Positions 25,059 to 34,377 of a stretch of DNA of 64,000 nucleotides are shown piece by piece; position 1 is the first letter of the stretch; each line of letters opens with the position of its first letter. The stretch comes from Microbispora triticiradicis (lineage in GTDB: Bacteria > Actinomycetota > Actinomycetes > Streptosporangiales > Streptosporangiaceae), in assembly GCA_003260025.2 (NCBI GenBank), contig QFZU02000046.1, forward strand, positions 1-64,000. Direction: 5' to 3'. The notes beneath the pieces were generated by a model, which made no database searches, had not been told where the DNA came from, and was given only the letters and a program-made list of their open reading frames with translations. Position numbers and translations under genes: made by a program.

Positions 25059-26321
25059 ATGAAGAGTCGATCTCCGTCGCCATCTGCCCGCACGGTCATC
25101 ACCTCGGCGGCAGCGGCCAGAGCCCGCCGCGCCACTCGGACCGCGATCGCACCCAGCCCCGCCGCGCCACCGACCGGCGGCCGGCGGCGATTACCCCGGT
25201 TGATATGGCTTGTCGCCGCTGTGGCCGTGATCGGGGCCGTGGTGTGGGCGGCGGTGTCCCTGGATGTTGCTGACTGGGCTCGCTGGACCTTGGCCGGCAT
25301 CGCGATCGCTGCGGTGTCCAGCCTGGGCATCGCTGTCTTGATCGGGCCTGCCGCCCGCCGCCTGGCCGGCGAACACCAGCCACTTACCCCGGCCGAACGC
25401 CGGCAGATGACCGCCACCGAACGCGTCGAGGCCATCAACGCCGCCCGGCACACCCTGATCCAGGCCGCCACCGGACTGGTCGTCATCGGCGGCGTGGTGT
25501 TCACCGCCCAAGGCCTCTGGTACACCGCCCAGAGCCTGGACGCCTCCCGCCAAGCCCAGCGCACCACCGAACAAGGACAAATCACCGACCGCTACACCAA
25601 AGCCGTCGAACAACTCGGCTCCCGCACCAGCCTGGACGTCCGCCTCGGCGGCATCTACGCCTTGGAGCGCCTGGCCCAGGACTCCCCCCGCGACCACCAG
25701 ACCATCTACGACGTCCTGACCGCGTTCATCCGCGAACACGACCCCAAACCCAAAGCCGCCATGCCCGCAACACCCGCCACCGACATCCAAGCCGTCCTCA
25801 CCATCATCGGCCGCCGCAACACCAACCTCGAGCACAGCTTCACTGAGCTCGATCTCTCACACATCCGCATCCGGGGCGCTGACCTGAGCGGCAGGCAGCT
25901 GATGCACGTGAACCTGAACGGCGCGAACCTGAACGGCGCGAACCTGCGCGGCGCGAACCTGCGCGGCGCGAACCTGGGCGATGCGGACCTGGGCGATGCG
26001 GATCTGAGCGACGCGAACCTAAACTACGCGAACCTGGGCGGCGCGGACCTGCGCAGCGCGGACCTGGGCGACGCGGACCTGAACCGCTCGTACCTGGGCA
26101 GCAGGGCGAACCTGCGCGGCGCGGACCTGCGCGGCGCGGACCTGAACCGCGCGGACCTGGGCGGTGCGGATCTGCGCGGTGCGGACCTGCGCGGCACGGA
26201 CCTGGGCGACGCGTACCTGCTCGGCGCGGACCTGCGCGGCGCGGACCTGCGGGAGGTGCGGGGTCGGACACCGGATCAGATACGGGACATGGCTCGCACT
26301 GACTCCGCGACGCAGTTCTGA
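25059..26321 (+). CDS. Membrane-anchored pentapeptide-repeat protein
   Basis: A 420-residue protein. A basic N-terminal tail is followed by two hydrophobic helices at about 48-95 (LIWLVAAVAVIGAVVWAAV; WTLAGIAIAAVSSLGIAVLI), a third near 140-157 (AATGLVVIGGVVFTAQGLW), and a conserved helical linker (ITDRYTKAVEQLGS ... VRLGGIYALERLA). Residues about 270-400 are some 25 tandem A(N/D)LxG pentapeptides, which fold as a right-handed quadrilateral beta helix. The linker-helix plus pentapeptide layout is common in actinomycetes and cyanobacteria; function is unknown. The repeats make a 15-bp-unit minisatellite in the DNA. Confidence 0.85.
   Translation: MKSRSPSPSARTVITSAAAARARRATRTAIAPSPAAPPTGGRRRLPRLIWLVAAVAVIGAVVWAAVSLDVADWARWTLAGIAIAAVSSLGIAVLIGPAARRLAGEHQPLTPAERRQMTATERVEAINAARHTLIQAATGLVVIGGVVFTAQGLWYTAQSLDASRQAQRTTEQGQITDRYTKAVEQLGSRTSLDVRLGGIYALERLAQDSPRDHQTIYDVLTAFIREHDPKPKAAMPATPATDIQAVLTIIGRRNTNLEHSFTELDLSHIRIRGADLSGRQLMHVNLNGANLNGANLRGANLRGANLGDADLGDADLSDANLNYANLGGADLRSADLGDADLNRSYLGSRANLRGADLRGADLNRADLGGADLRGADLRGTDLGDAYLLGADLRGADLREVRGRTPDQIRDMARTDSATQF
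25860..26255 (+). repeat. 15-bp-unit tandem array encoding pentapeptide repeats
   Basis: Degenerate repeats of GCGGACCTGCGCGGC / GCGAACCTGAACGGC run in frame through the 3' third of the pentapeptide gene. Length may vary between strains by slippage. Confidence 0.75.
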
Positions 26322-26408
26322 ATGCCGCCTGCGAAACACGGTCGCGAGATGCCGGAGGTGCTCAGATGCTTGCCTATGCACGACGTGGTTACGCACGCGG
26401 GCGGGCTT

Positions 26409-27442
26409 CTATAGCCCGGTGACGGGGTTGTCGGTCCAGCGGTCGCCTTCTTCGAGGTAGCCGAGTAGGGCGGCCGAGCCGTCGGCCCATCCGCCGTGGC
26501 GGCCGATGCGTTCGAGCTGGGCGCCGGCGCGGCGGGCGGCGGTGGCGAACCCGCGGCGCAGCGAGTGGCCGGTCCACCGTCCGTCGAGTTCGGCGGCCGC
26601 GGCGATGCGGGTGACGACGTCGGCGATGGCCTCGGCGGTCATCCGGCCGTGCGGGTCGCCGATCGGGCGCCCGGCCCGGGTCATCGGGACGGCGACGCGG
26701 CCCCCCTCGTCGATGCGGACCAGCAGCGGCCCGGCGGTGCGACCGGCCGCGGCGAGCGCGGCCACCAGGTCGCGCACCGCGCGCACCGGGCAGGTGGCCG
26801 GCACCCGGCCGTAGGGCACGGCCGCCTCGGTGAAGGTTTTGATCTTGCGCCGGTAGAGGTGACCAGCAGCCCGTCGGGGGTCTCGGCGACGTCGGCGATG
26901 TCGAGCGCGGCCAGCTCGCTGACGCGGGCGGCGCAGGCGTAGCCCAGCAGCAGCAGCGCGGCGTCGCGCTTGCCGGCCAATGTCGAGCGGTCGAGGGTGG
27001 CGAGCATGGCGCGCAGCGCGTCGGGGACCGCGGCGTCGGCCCGGCGCGGCCGCGCGGCCGGGTCCTTCGCCAGGGCCAGGCGCTCGCGGTAGCCGGACAG
27101 CACCTTGCGGGCGGCCTTGGTCTGCGGCGGGTCGACGTCGGCGGCCTGGTGCATGGTGCGGATCGCGGCCAGCGCCCGCTCGATGGACGGCGGGGCCAGC
27201 GACCGGCCGGTGCGCGCCGAGGGCGCGGCGGTCAGGTGGGTGACGTCCTCGGTGACGGTCTGCGCGGTCGCCGGCAGCGGGCTGCGGCCCGTGGCCGAGC
27301 ACCAGGCGGTGAACGCCGACCAGTCGCGGGCGTAGGCCCGGCGGGTCGATGCGGGGACGCCGGCCTCGATGGCGGCGCGGGCGGCGGCGCTGAGCGACAG
27401 GTCCGCCTCGCCGTGCCCGGCGGCGGGGGCGAGCGCGGTCAC
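26409..27442 (-). pseudogene. Tyrosine recombinase/integrase, frameshifted
   Basis: A phage-type integrase. The N-terminal SAM-like domain reads ASTRRAYARDWSAFTAWC, and the catalytic domain has Arg I in ACAARVSELAALDIADV. Near 26858-26862 one base is missing: frame one ends in DGLLVT and the other frame continues YRRKIKTFTEAAVPYG, with HSLRRGFATAARRAG (H and R), HGGWADGSAALLGYLEEG (H, nucleophile Tyr) and the stop at 26409. GTG 27442 has GGAGG 8 nt upstream. The whole would be about 344 residues. It is probably inactive unless recoded. Confidence 0.82.
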
Positions 27443-27858
27443 GGGGTGTACCTCCGGGGGTCGGTGTTGCTCTTGAGAAGGAACATTTTCAAGAGCCAGA
27501 TCCACGACTCTGGGCTACACGCGCCGCAAGGTGCTCCACTGTCACATCCGTGGCACAGGCCGAATCGGGAGGCGGAGATAACCCAACTTGGCGGCCGATG
27601 TGATGAGGATCACAGCCAGACGGCCACCAGGGGGATGATCAGGCACGTTGCGGCGACCTGCGATCGTGCCAGGCCAATCCGTTGCTCTCGGGCAATGATC
27701 ACGGTTGGCCTGGCCCCGGTGTCGGTACTACGTTCCGTGCCTGTCGCCTGAGTGCGGCCAGCTCTTCGCCGTACGGCCTGTCACCCCCGGGGGATCGGCC
27801 GACCGGGACCTTGGTCGATCCCGACCAATCCCCAACCGGGCCCGGTGGGAAGTGAGAG
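27443..27858. other. Intergenic stretch beside the integrase with two inverted repeats
   Basis: No gene is supported. GCTCTTGA (27469-27476) and TCAAGAGC (27489-27496) are perfect inverted arms 12 nt apart, only 27 nt before the integrase start. TTGGTCG (27811-27817) and CGACCAA (27822-27828) form a 7-bp hairpin with a 4-nt loop before the next small ORF. Confidence 0.55.
27469..27496. repeat. Inverted repeat upstream of integrase (candidate recombinase site)
   Basis: An 8-bp arm, 12-nt spacer, 8-bp arm. Tyrosine recombinases bind inverted arms around a 6-8 bp crossover, so the spacer is somewhat long; an operator is the alternative. Confidence 0.4.
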
Positions 27859-28065
27859 ATGGCTGCCCTTCGGAGGCACTCGTCACTGGTCCTTGAGCGG
27901 GTCGCGGCTCGCTGGAGGGGGACCCGGGAGCGTGCTCGACTCGCTGCAGCAGTCAGCCGCCGATGGTTCGCCTCGGCACGTCGCACCTTGCCCGTATGGG
28001 GACCGCTCGCGGTGCGAGTGGGCCTCTCCGTCATGGAGTGGCTTAACGACAGCGAGCCCAAGTAG
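27859..28065 (+). CDS. Small basic hypothetical protein
   Basis: A 68-residue ORF, rich in Arg (MAALRRHSSLVLERVAARWR ... GLSVMEWLNDSEPK), with a single hydrophobic stretch (LPVWGPLAVRVGLSVMEWL). GGAAG lies about 7 nt before the ATG. Third-position GC is only moderate, so it may be spurious. No family is recognised. Confidence 0.35.
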   Translation: MAALRRHSSLVLERVAARWRGTRERARLAAAVSRRWFASARRTLPVWGPLAVRVGLSVMEWLNDSEPK

Positions 28066-28610
28066 GCGGCCGCCTACCTGAGCTCGCGGTAGCGAAAACA
28101 GGCTCTGTCTTGGTTGCAGCCCGGGCAGAGCCTTTTCGTATTGTGCGCGGTTGCTACAACCGCGTTGTGGACCATAGCCCGGCGGATCACCTTTGCCAAC
28201 TCCCTTGTACATACGCAACATCCCAGCTTGGGGCAGGTGCGGAGTTTGCTGAGGGGCTGAGCAGGCGCAACGTACCGCAACAAGACGTGATAGTGATCCC
28301 CGTCACAGTGTTGTGCCGCAGGTGCGTGCACCGCTATGCACACGGCTGCACACCCACCCTGGCTACCGAGCAGTAGGCAGCGGTCAGGGTTAGCGCCAGT
28401 CGAGGGTGATGGTGCGGTGTACTCCGGCCTCGAGCATCGCCTGGGCCGGTGCTGGCCGTTGGTGTACGAGGCGGGTGCGAAGGCCGACCATCGTCCGTCG
28501 TGGCCCAGGATGATGGGGTCGGCCACCCAGCGTGTGCAGCGCGTACAGCTCCCACTCCGACATGCCTGCGGTACGGGCGTCGTCGAGCACGGCGTGGCTC
28601 CATCACGCTC
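28066..28610. other. Degenerate stretch with a broken minus-strand gene
   Basis: The left 300 bases show no gene. On the minus strand between about 28600 and 28392 three frames together read DDARTAGMSEWELYALHTLG, VADPIILGHDGRWSAFAPAS, then AMLEAGVHRTITLDWR and a stop. This looks like one small protein interrupted by two frameshifts, family unknown. Confidence 0.4.
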
Positions 28611-28852
28611 GAGTGGGCGAAGAGCCTGAGCAAACGACTGTCTGAGGGCGCCTACACCATGGCCGATGATCCGGGTTCGTGGCGAACGGTCCCCGGTCAC
28701 CTCAAGATGCGCTTCTAATCAAACTTGACTAGACGTTTCCTCCTCGTGTACTCTGGCCAAGTAGTCAAGCTTGACTAGCCTCTACCAATCCGTTCGCAAC
28801 ACCGAGACAAGGAATCGAACCCATGGGAAAGTTCGCGATCGAGACGAGAGGG
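28611..28852 (+). repeat. 242-bp direct repeat, copy 1 (padR tail plus promoter/operators)
   Basis: Identical to 29353-29594 except at two positions, without indels. It contains the last 36 codons of padR, its stop, two 16-bp operator palindromes, -35/-10 boxes and an ATG with ten codons ([10 protein letters not shown]). It places a complete promoter upstream of the full padR gene. Confidence 0.92.
28716..28777 (+). promoter_or_regulatory. padR promoter with two PadR operators
   Basis: TTGACT (28725-28730) and TACTCT (28749-28754) are spaced 18 nt. TAATCAAACTTGACTA (28716-28731, imperfect) overlaps the -35, and the perfect palindrome TAGTCAAGCTTGACTA (28762-28777) lies just after the -10. 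Repressor at both would block transcription. Confidence 0.7.
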
Positions 28853-28866
28853 GCGGAGGTGGGCGC

Positions 28867-29460
28867 GTGTCGGCGACGAAGCTCCTGGTACTCGGTATCG
28901 TGCACCTCTCCGGCGGCGCGCATGGCTACCAGGTGCGGTCCGAACTGCAGAGCTGGGGTGCGGAGAGTTGGGCCAAGATCAAGCCCGGCTCGATTTATCA
29001 CGCGCTGAAGAAGGCGGCGGCTGATGGCCTCCTCACCGAACACGCCGAGCCGGGCAACTCTGGGCCGGAGCGCGTTCTGTACCGCGCGACAGCTCGGGGA
29101 CGTGACGAGATGGTCGAACTGGTCCGCGACGGTCTGCGGCGCACCCACGACGCGGACATGCTCAACGCGTCCATCGCCATGTTGCCCATGCTGACCAGGA
29201 CAGATGCCATCGCGCAGGTTAACGAGCGGGTCGCGCGCCTGGAAGCGGAGCTCGTAGAGCAGGCCAAGTGGCGGGAGCACCCCAATCGGGACGCCCCCGA
29301 GCACGTCCGCGATCAGGCCGAACTGTGGGCGGGACACGCACGCACCGAACTGGAGTGGGCGAAGAGCCTGAGCAAACGACTGTCTGAGGGCGCCTACACC
29401 ATGGCCGATGATCCGGGTTCGTGGCGAACGGTCCCCGGTCACCTCAAGATGCGCTTCTAA
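28867..29460 (+). CDS. PadR family transcriptional regulator
   Basis: A 197-residue PadR protein. The winged helix spans about 3-75 (TKLLVLGIVHLSGGAHGYQV ... IKPGSIYHALKKAAADGLL ... YRATARGRDEM) with a long C-terminal dimerisation helix domain (Vir-type). GTG 28867 has GGAGG 7 nt upstream. It sits between two copies of a 242-bp repeat and precedes a DrrAB-like exporter whose own promoter (29458-29519) carries the same operators. It probably represses itself and the exporter until a drug-like ligand binds. Confidence 0.9.
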   Translation: MSATKLLVLGIVHLSGGAHGYQVRSELQSWGAESWAKIKPGSIYHALKKAAADGLLTEHAEPGNSGPERVLYRATARGRDEMVELVRDGLRRTHDADMLNASIAMLPMLTRTDAIAQVNERVARLEAELVEQAKWREHPNRDAPEHVRDQAELWAGHARTELEWAKSLSKRLSEGAYTMADDPGSWRTVPGHLKMRF

Positions 29461-29594
29461 TCAAACTTGACTAGACGTTTCCTCCTCGTGCACTCTGGCC
29501 AAGTAGTCAAACTTGACTAGCCTCTACCAATCCGTTCGCAACACCGAGACAAGGAATCGAACCCATGGGAAAGTTCGCGATCGAGACGAGAGGG
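29353..29594 (+). repeat. 242-bp direct repeat, copy 2
   Basis: It differs from copy 1 only at the -10 (TACTCT becomes CACTCT, 29491-29496) and at one operator base (29504-29519 reads TAGTCAAACTTGACTA). It ends inside the start of the ABC ATPase gene. Confidence 0.92.
29458..29519 (+). promoter_or_regulatory. Exporter promoter with PadR operators (weakened -10)
   Basis: The same layout as 28716-28777 but the -10 first base is C instead of T, so basal expression of the exporter may be lower than that of padR. Confidence 0.6.
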
Positions 29595-30526
29595 AGAAGA
29601 GCTTCGGCACGACCCACGCGGTCGCCGGTGTGGACCTGGCCGTGAGCGCCGGGGGCGTGTACGGCGTGCTCGGTCCGAACGGGGCGGGCAAGACCACCAC
29701 GATCCGCATGCTGGCCACGCTCCTGCGCCCCGACGCCGGAGAGGCGCAAGTGCTCGGCTACGACGTCGTGCGTGACGCCCAGGCGGTGCGGAGCAGGGTG
29801 GGCCTCACCGGGCAGTTCGCGTCGGTCGACGAGGACCTCACCGGGGTGGAGAACCTGCTGCTGCTCGCCAGGCTGCTCGGCTACTCACGCCGCCGAGGCA
29901 GGCAGCGGGCGACCGACCTGCTCGACGCGTTAGGTCTTGCCGAGGCGGCCGACCGGCAGGTGAAGAAGTACTCCGGCGGGATGCGCCGGCGCATCGACAT
30001 CGCGGCGAGCCTGGTCGTCACCCCCGAACTGATCTTCCTCGACGAGCCCACGACCGGGCTCGACCCGCGCAGCAGGAACCAGGTCTGGGAAATCGTCAGG
30101 GGCATGGTCGCCGAGGGCGCCACCGTGTTGCTGACCACGCAGTACCTCGACGAGGCCGACCAGCTGGCCGACCGGATAGCGGTGATCGACCACGGGAAGG
30201 TGATCGCCGAGGGCTCGAGCGGCGAGCTCAAGGCATCGGTCGGCGCCGGCTCGCTGCACGTACGGCTACGTGCGCCCGAGCAGCGGGCCGAGGCCGAACG
30301 GGTCCTCGCCAGCGTCCTCGAGGTGCCGGCCGAGCCGTCCGCCGACCCGGCCGCGCTGTCCGCGCGGATCTCCGACCCCGAGCGGGTCGCCCGCGCCCTG
30401 GCCGAGCTGTCCCGCAGCGGCATCGACGTCACCGAGTTCGCGCTCGGTCAGCCGAGCCTGGACGAGGTGTTCCTCACCCTGACCGGACACGCCGCCGAGG
30501 AGACACCCGAGGAGGATGCCGCATGA
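29565..30526 (+). CDS. ABC exporter ATP-binding protein, DrrA-like (5' frame disrupted)
   Basis: Daunorubicin-resistance type ATPase. Walker [11 protein letters not shown], signature [10 protein letters not shown], Walker [14 protein letters not shown] and [11 protein letters not shown] are intact, with the usual C-terminal Lx[16 protein letters not shown] tail. The expected start ATG 29565 ([10 protein letters not shown]) is out of frame with the body, which begins [15 protein letters not shown] at 29594, exactly where the 242-bp repeat ends. About 4 nt seem lost at the junction. In-frame starts are TTG 29513 or GTG 29630, neither with a ribosome site. Expression may be impaired. It is coupled by ATGA to the permease. 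Confidence 0.82.
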
Positions 30527-31368
30527 ATGCCACGACCGCGGAGCAGGCGTCGGCGCCGGTCACCGAGGACGCGCTGCGCAGTGTGCTGTTGGCCGGTGAG
30601 CGGCCGTCTCGCCCCGGCCCGGTGCTCACCTCGTTGACATTCGGCTGGCGGGCGCTGCTGAAGATCAAACACGTGCCCGAGCAGCTCGTCGACGTGACCC
30701 TGTTCCCGATCATGTTCACGCTGATGTTCACCTACCTGTTCGGCGGCGCGCTCGCCGGGTCGACACAGGCGTACCTACAGTTCCTGCTGCCCGGCATCCT
30801 GGTGCAGGCGAACGTCATGATCACCATGAACACCGGCATTACGCTGAACACCGACATCCAGAAGGGGGTGTTCGACAGGTTCAGGTCACTTCCGGTGTGG
30901 CGACCGTCGCCGCTGGTCGGCGCCCTGCTCGGCGATGTGATGCGCTACTCGATCGGGTCGGCGATCGTGATCACGCTCGGCCTGGTCCTAGGGTTCCGGC
31001 CGGAGGGCGGCGCCGTCGGCGTGGTGCTCTCGGTGGTGCTGCTGCTGGTGTTCTCGTTCTGCCTGTCGTGGCTGTGGACGATGCTCAGCCTGATCCTGCG
31101 CACGCCGAACTCGGTGGCGGGGGTCAGCATGATGGTGATGTTCCCGCTGACGTTCGTGAGCAACATCTTCGTGGACCCGAAGACGATGCCCGGGTGGATG
31201 CAGGCGGTCGTCGAGGTCAACCCGATCACCCACCTGGCGACCGTGGTACGCGGCCTGATGGACGGCTCGGTGCCCGCCGGGGAAATCGGCTGGGTGCTCG
31301 TCTCGTCCGTACTTCTCGTCGCGGTCTTCGGTCCCATCACCATGGTCCTCTACCGCAACAAGGAGTAG
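30523..31368 (+). CDS. ABC-2 type exporter permease, DrrB-like
   Basis: A 281-residue inner-membrane permease with a cytoplasmic N-terminus and about six helices ([20 protein letters not shown] ... [20 protein letters not shown] ... [12 protein letters not shown] ... [16 protein letters not shown] ... [13 protein letters not shown] ... [17 protein letters not shown]). The [16 protein letters not shown] motif is typical of the daunorubicin-type ABC-2 family. The start overlaps the ATPase stop by ATGA. With the ATPase it would form a drug exporter. Confidence 0.9.
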   Translation: MNATTAEQASAPVTEDALRSVLLAGERPSRPGPVLTSLTFGWRALLKIKHVPEQLVDVTLFPIMFTLMFTYLFGGALAGSTQAYLQFLLPGILVQANVMITMNTGITLNTDIQKGVFDRFRSLPVWRPSPLVGALLGDVMRYSIGSAIVITLGLVLGFRPEGGAVGVVLSVVLLLVFSFCLSWLWTMLSLILRTPNSVAGVSMMVMFPLTFVSNIFVDPKTMPGWMQAVVEVNPITHLATVVRGLMDGSVPAGEIGWVLVSSVLLVAVFGPITMVLYRNKE

Positions 31369-31471
31369 ATGCCGCTACCGCGAGCACTTGGTCGACATCA
31401 ACTCCGACAACCCGGCCCACTCGGCCAACGCCATCACCGGTACCAGGCCCGGACACGACAAGGAGAGACGC

Positions 31472-31882
31472 ATGAGCACCATCCCCAAGAACAACTCGGA
31501 AACCGTTGCGCACACGCCCGGGCGGGCGACCAGCATCGGGGTCTGGATTCTGCAAGTCGTGCTGGCGGCGATAATCGCCGGCGGCGGAATCTCGAAGCTC
31601 GCCGGCGACCCGGTCATGGTGGACATGTTCGCCGACATCGGGGCTGGCCAGTGGCTCCGGTACCTGGTCGGAGCGCTGGAGGTCGCACTTCTGATCCCGG
31701 CTCTGGCGGGCCTGGCCAGTCTCGGGTTGGCGGCATTGCTGACCGGTGCTGTCATCACCGATCAGTTCGTGCTCGAGCAGAGCCCTTGGCTGCCGCTCGC
31801 CCTTCTCGTCGTGGCGGCCGTGATCGCAAGGGCGCGGTGGTCGCGCACCGAGGCCGTCGTCGGCACGCTGCTCAGGCGCTGA
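31472..31882 (+). CDS. DoxX-family membrane protein
   Basis: A 136-residue protein with about four hydrophobic segments (IGVWILQVVLAAIIAGGGISKLAG; LRYLVGALEVALLIPALAG; LGLAALLTGAVI; LPLALLVVAAVIAR). The GGGxxKLAGDP...MVDMFADIGAGQWLRYLVGALE pattern is the DoxX signature. AAGGAG lies 6 nt before ATG. It lies between the exporter and a hydrolase and is likely part of the same operon. The biochemical role is uncertain. Confidence 0.83.
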   Translation: MSTIPKNNSETVAHTPGRATSIGVWILQVVLAAIIAGGGISKLAGDPVMVDMFADIGAGQWLRYLVGALEVALLIPALAGLASLGLAALLTGAVITDQFVLEQSPWLPLALLVVAAVIARARWSRTEAVVGTLLRR

Positions 31883-31908
31883 GACAAACCTCTCGAACGG
31901 AGATGTGA

Positions 31909-32742
31909 ATGAACGAGATGGCCTTTCGTGTGACATCAAACGATGGCACCACCATCGCCTACGACCGGAAGGGAAGCGGCCCGGCTGTCGTCCTGGTAGG
32001 CGGCGCACAGGACGACGGAGCCGAGAACGCTCCCTTGGTACCTGCTCTCGCCGAGCACTTCACGGTTTACAACTATGCCCGTCGGGGACGCGGCGCGAGC
32101 GGCTTCACCGAGCCCTACGCCGTGGAGCGGGAGATCGAAGACCTGGATGCGTTGATCGCGGAGGCGGGCGGCTCGGCACACCTGTTCGGGGCGTCCTCTG
32201 GTGGCGCGCTGGCGCTGGAAGCCGCCGCGGCCGGGTCAGCCATCGACACGATCGCCGTCTGGGAGGTGCCCTATGCGGTCGGAGACGACATACGCCCGCG
32301 ATTCGAGGAGTACATCGCGGACACCCGACGCGCCTTCGACGCCGGGCGAGACGAGGAGGTTCTCGAACTGTTCATGCGCATGACCGGCGCCTCCGACGAC
32401 AACATCGCGGCCAGGAAAGCGGCAGGCAAGCAGACGGCGCATTGGGCGGATTCGGTCGCCCTCGCGCCCACGCTGGTCCACGACAGCCTCTTCCTCAACC
32501 GCTACCAATTGCCAGCCGATCGACTGGCAACGGTCACCCAACCGGTCCTGGTCACCACCGGAGGACCGATCACGGCCCCCTACATGGCAGGCCTGCCCTC
32601 GGACTTCTTCGACCGCGCAGCCGACGAGCTTGCAGACCTCCTACCCCACGCTCAACGGGAGACCCTCGAGGGGCCGGATCACGTCGTCGACCCACAGACC
32701 GTCGGCCGGCTGTTGCTACGGTTCTTCAGCAGCGAACACTGA
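31909..32742 (+). CDS. Alpha/beta hydrolase
   Basis: A 277-residue hydrolase. VTSNDGTTIAYDRKGSGPAVVLVGG opens the fold, YNYARRGRGASGFT follows, the nucleophile elbow is GASSGG (near 101), and the late EGPDHVVDP supplies the His. GGAG is 6 nt before ATG. It ends the padR-drrAB-doxX gene run. The substrate is unknown; detoxification with the exporter is a guess. Confidence 0.85.
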   Translation: MNEMAFRVTSNDGTTIAYDRKGSGPAVVLVGGAQDDGAENAPLVPALAEHFTVYNYARRGRGASGFTEPYAVEREIEDLDALIAEAGGSAHLFGASSGGALALEAAAAGSAIDTIAVWEVPYAVGDDIRPRFEEYIADTRRAFDAGRDEEVLELFMRMTGASDDNIAARKAAGKQTAHWADSVALAPTLVHDSLFLNRYQLPADRLATVTQPVLVTTGGPITAPYMAGLPSDFFDRAADELADLLPHAQRETLEGPDHVVDPQTVGRLLLRFFSSEH

Positions 32743-33164
32743 GGGGCCCGCGAGGTGTTGCGGGAAGACCAATTAGGCACCGCGCAAGCAGATCTTCGTC
32801 GCGCCAGGGACACGGGGCGGACAGGTGGTGTCGAGGTTTGATGTCGTCGGCGGCATCACAGGCCTGATCCAGGGCGTGCTCGTCACCAACGTCTTCGTCA
32901 CCACGCAAGGCCGGGCCGTCGTACTGACCTGGGCTTCAGTGGGACTCGACCTGGCCTACTCGCGGCTCATCGGCTCCGTCGTCGGTCGTACCCCGCACTC
33001 CGGGCCGCCTCAGTACCGCCCACCGAACCCCTGCGCAGCACATGACCAGGCACCTCGGTAGGGCCAGTGATTCCGGGCTGTGGTCGCATGCGGTCACCGT
33101 TCCCGGGCGGTGGCCCGGTGCCGAAAGTCGTGCCCACGGCGTGCTCACGTCAGGAGTGCCACCG
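32743..33164. other. Intergenic stretch before the IS21 fragment
   Basis: A GTG-started frame at 32825-33061 (VVGGITGLIQGVLVTNVFVT ...) might be a fragment of a small membrane protein, but it lacks a ribosome site and the second half looks random. No other gene is seen; the IS21 left end may lie near 33075. Confidence 0.3.
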
Positions 33165-33539
33165 ATGACGCAGCCGCGTTCCCGGGTCGACCTGTACGCG
33201 GCGATCCGACGGGATGCCCGATCTGGGATGTCCAACCGCGCGCTGCAGCGCAAGCACGGCGTCGGCTTCCGAACCGTGACAGCGGCGCTGGAATCTGCAT
33301 GGCCGAAGGAGAGAAAGCAACCGCCCAAACGCGGCTCACGGCTTGACGCGTACCGAGTGGTGATCGACGACTGGCTGCGCTCGGACCTCGACGCGCCGCG
33401 GAAGCAGCGACACACGGCGAAGCGGATCTTCGATCGCCTGCTTGACGAACATGACGGGGCCGGGGTGCGGAGTTGGTCCATCTCTTGTCAAGGTTCCGCC
33501 CCTACACACCGTTACCTCGCCCGTCGGCGTCTCAACTGA
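33165..33539 (+). pseudogene. IS21-family transposase (IstA), N-terminal fragment
   Basis: The reading frame starts MTQPRSRVDLYAAIRRDARS, followed by SNRALQRKHGVGFRTVTAALES (helix-turn-helix) and RLDAYRVVIDDWLRSDLDAPRKQRHTAKRIFDRLLDEHDGAGV, all typical of actinomycete IstA proteins. Homology ends near 33470 and the frame closes at 33539. The catalytic DDE domain and istB are absent, so this is a truncated insertion-sequence relic next to tnpR. Confidence 0.78.
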
Positions 33540-33699
33540 TCATCTGGTTCAGCGACACGCACTTATCGAGGTGCTCGGACAGAACGCGGAACCTGGCAGA
33601 GATCCCGTTCCACTTCCTTGGAAGCGGAACGGCACGGCACGCTCGGCTGCCGGATCATGCGAACCGGGCATTCCGGCAGAGATCGCGTTCCAGAAGTCG

Positions 33700-33757
33700 T
33701 CCCACAATTATTGTTCCACAATGAGCGTACGGAAACGAATTTAGGTACGATTTCGGT
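33700..33757 (+). promoter_or_regulatory. tnpR promoter and possible res site
   Basis: An A/T-rich pocket. CGTAC (33726-33730) and GTACG (33745-33749) are inverted arms, and TACGAT (33746-33751) is 6 nt before the GTG start (leaderless). Tn3 resolvases bind such sites just upstream of tnpR for both resolution and autorepression. Confidence 0.5.
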
Positions 33758-34363
33758 GTGGGCAGCGACGCACACCCGAACAACGGTCTGGAACTCGGCT
33801 ACGCACGCGTCTCCACCACGAAGCAGTCCCTGGAGCGGCAGCTGGATGCGTTGACGGCGCAGGGCATCCCGGACGAGCGGATCTTCGTGGACAAGAAGAC
33901 CGGCGCCTCCGTCGAACGCGAGGGCCTGCAGCGGTTGCTCGCCTACGCCCGATCGGGCGACGTCATCGTGTTGCACACCCTGGATCGGCTCGGCCGCAAT
34001 CTGCGCGAGGTCCTCAACCTCGTTCACGAGCTGGCCGAGCGCGGTACTGGCGTCCGAACCCTGGCCGACCCGCTGCCTATCAACACCGCAGACGCGGGGA
34101 TGGCTCGCGTGGCCTTCCTGCTGCTGGCCTTGTTCGCCGAGATGGAGCGCATCTTCACCGCCGAGCGCGCCGCCCACGCCCGCAGCGTGGCCGAGGCCAA
34201 GGGCAAGCACGTGGGCCGCCCCATCGCGCACCCCGCCGCAAAGATCGACTACGCGCGCCTGCTCAAGGCGGAAGGCGACTCCCTCGCACAGATCGCCGCC
34301 AAGACCGGCATCCCCAAGACCTCGCTCCACCGGTACCTGTCGTCGCCCAGCCGTGACGTCTGA
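33758..34363 (+). CDS. tnpR: Tn3-family resolvase (serine recombinase)
   Basis: A 201-residue serine recombinase that resolves cointegrates. Catalytic Ser19 is in [28 protein letters not shown] and the [30 protein letters not shown] helix precede a C-terminal Hin-type helix-turn-helix ([20 protein letters not shown]). It is intact. The GTG start is leaderless. It lies inboard of tnpA in the same transposon, with the methylase gene between. Confidence 0.93.
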   Translation: MGSDAHPNNGLELGYARVSTTKQSLERQLDALTAQGIPDERIFVDKKTGASVEREGLQRLLAYARSGDVIVLHTLDRLGRNLREVLNLVHELAERGTGVRTLADPLPINTADAGMARVAFLLLALFAEMERIFTAERAAHARSVAEAKGKHVGRPIAHPAAKIDYARLLKAEGDSLAQIAAKTGIPKTSLHRYLSSPSRDV

Positions 34364-34377
34364 CCTGGACGGTGCTC

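Noticed and set aside
28084..28400. Cys/His-rich minus-strand peptide (CPKLGCCVC ... CPGC)
   Set aside because: The Cys spacing is suggestive of a zinc protein, but codon usage is poor and no start or known family is visible.
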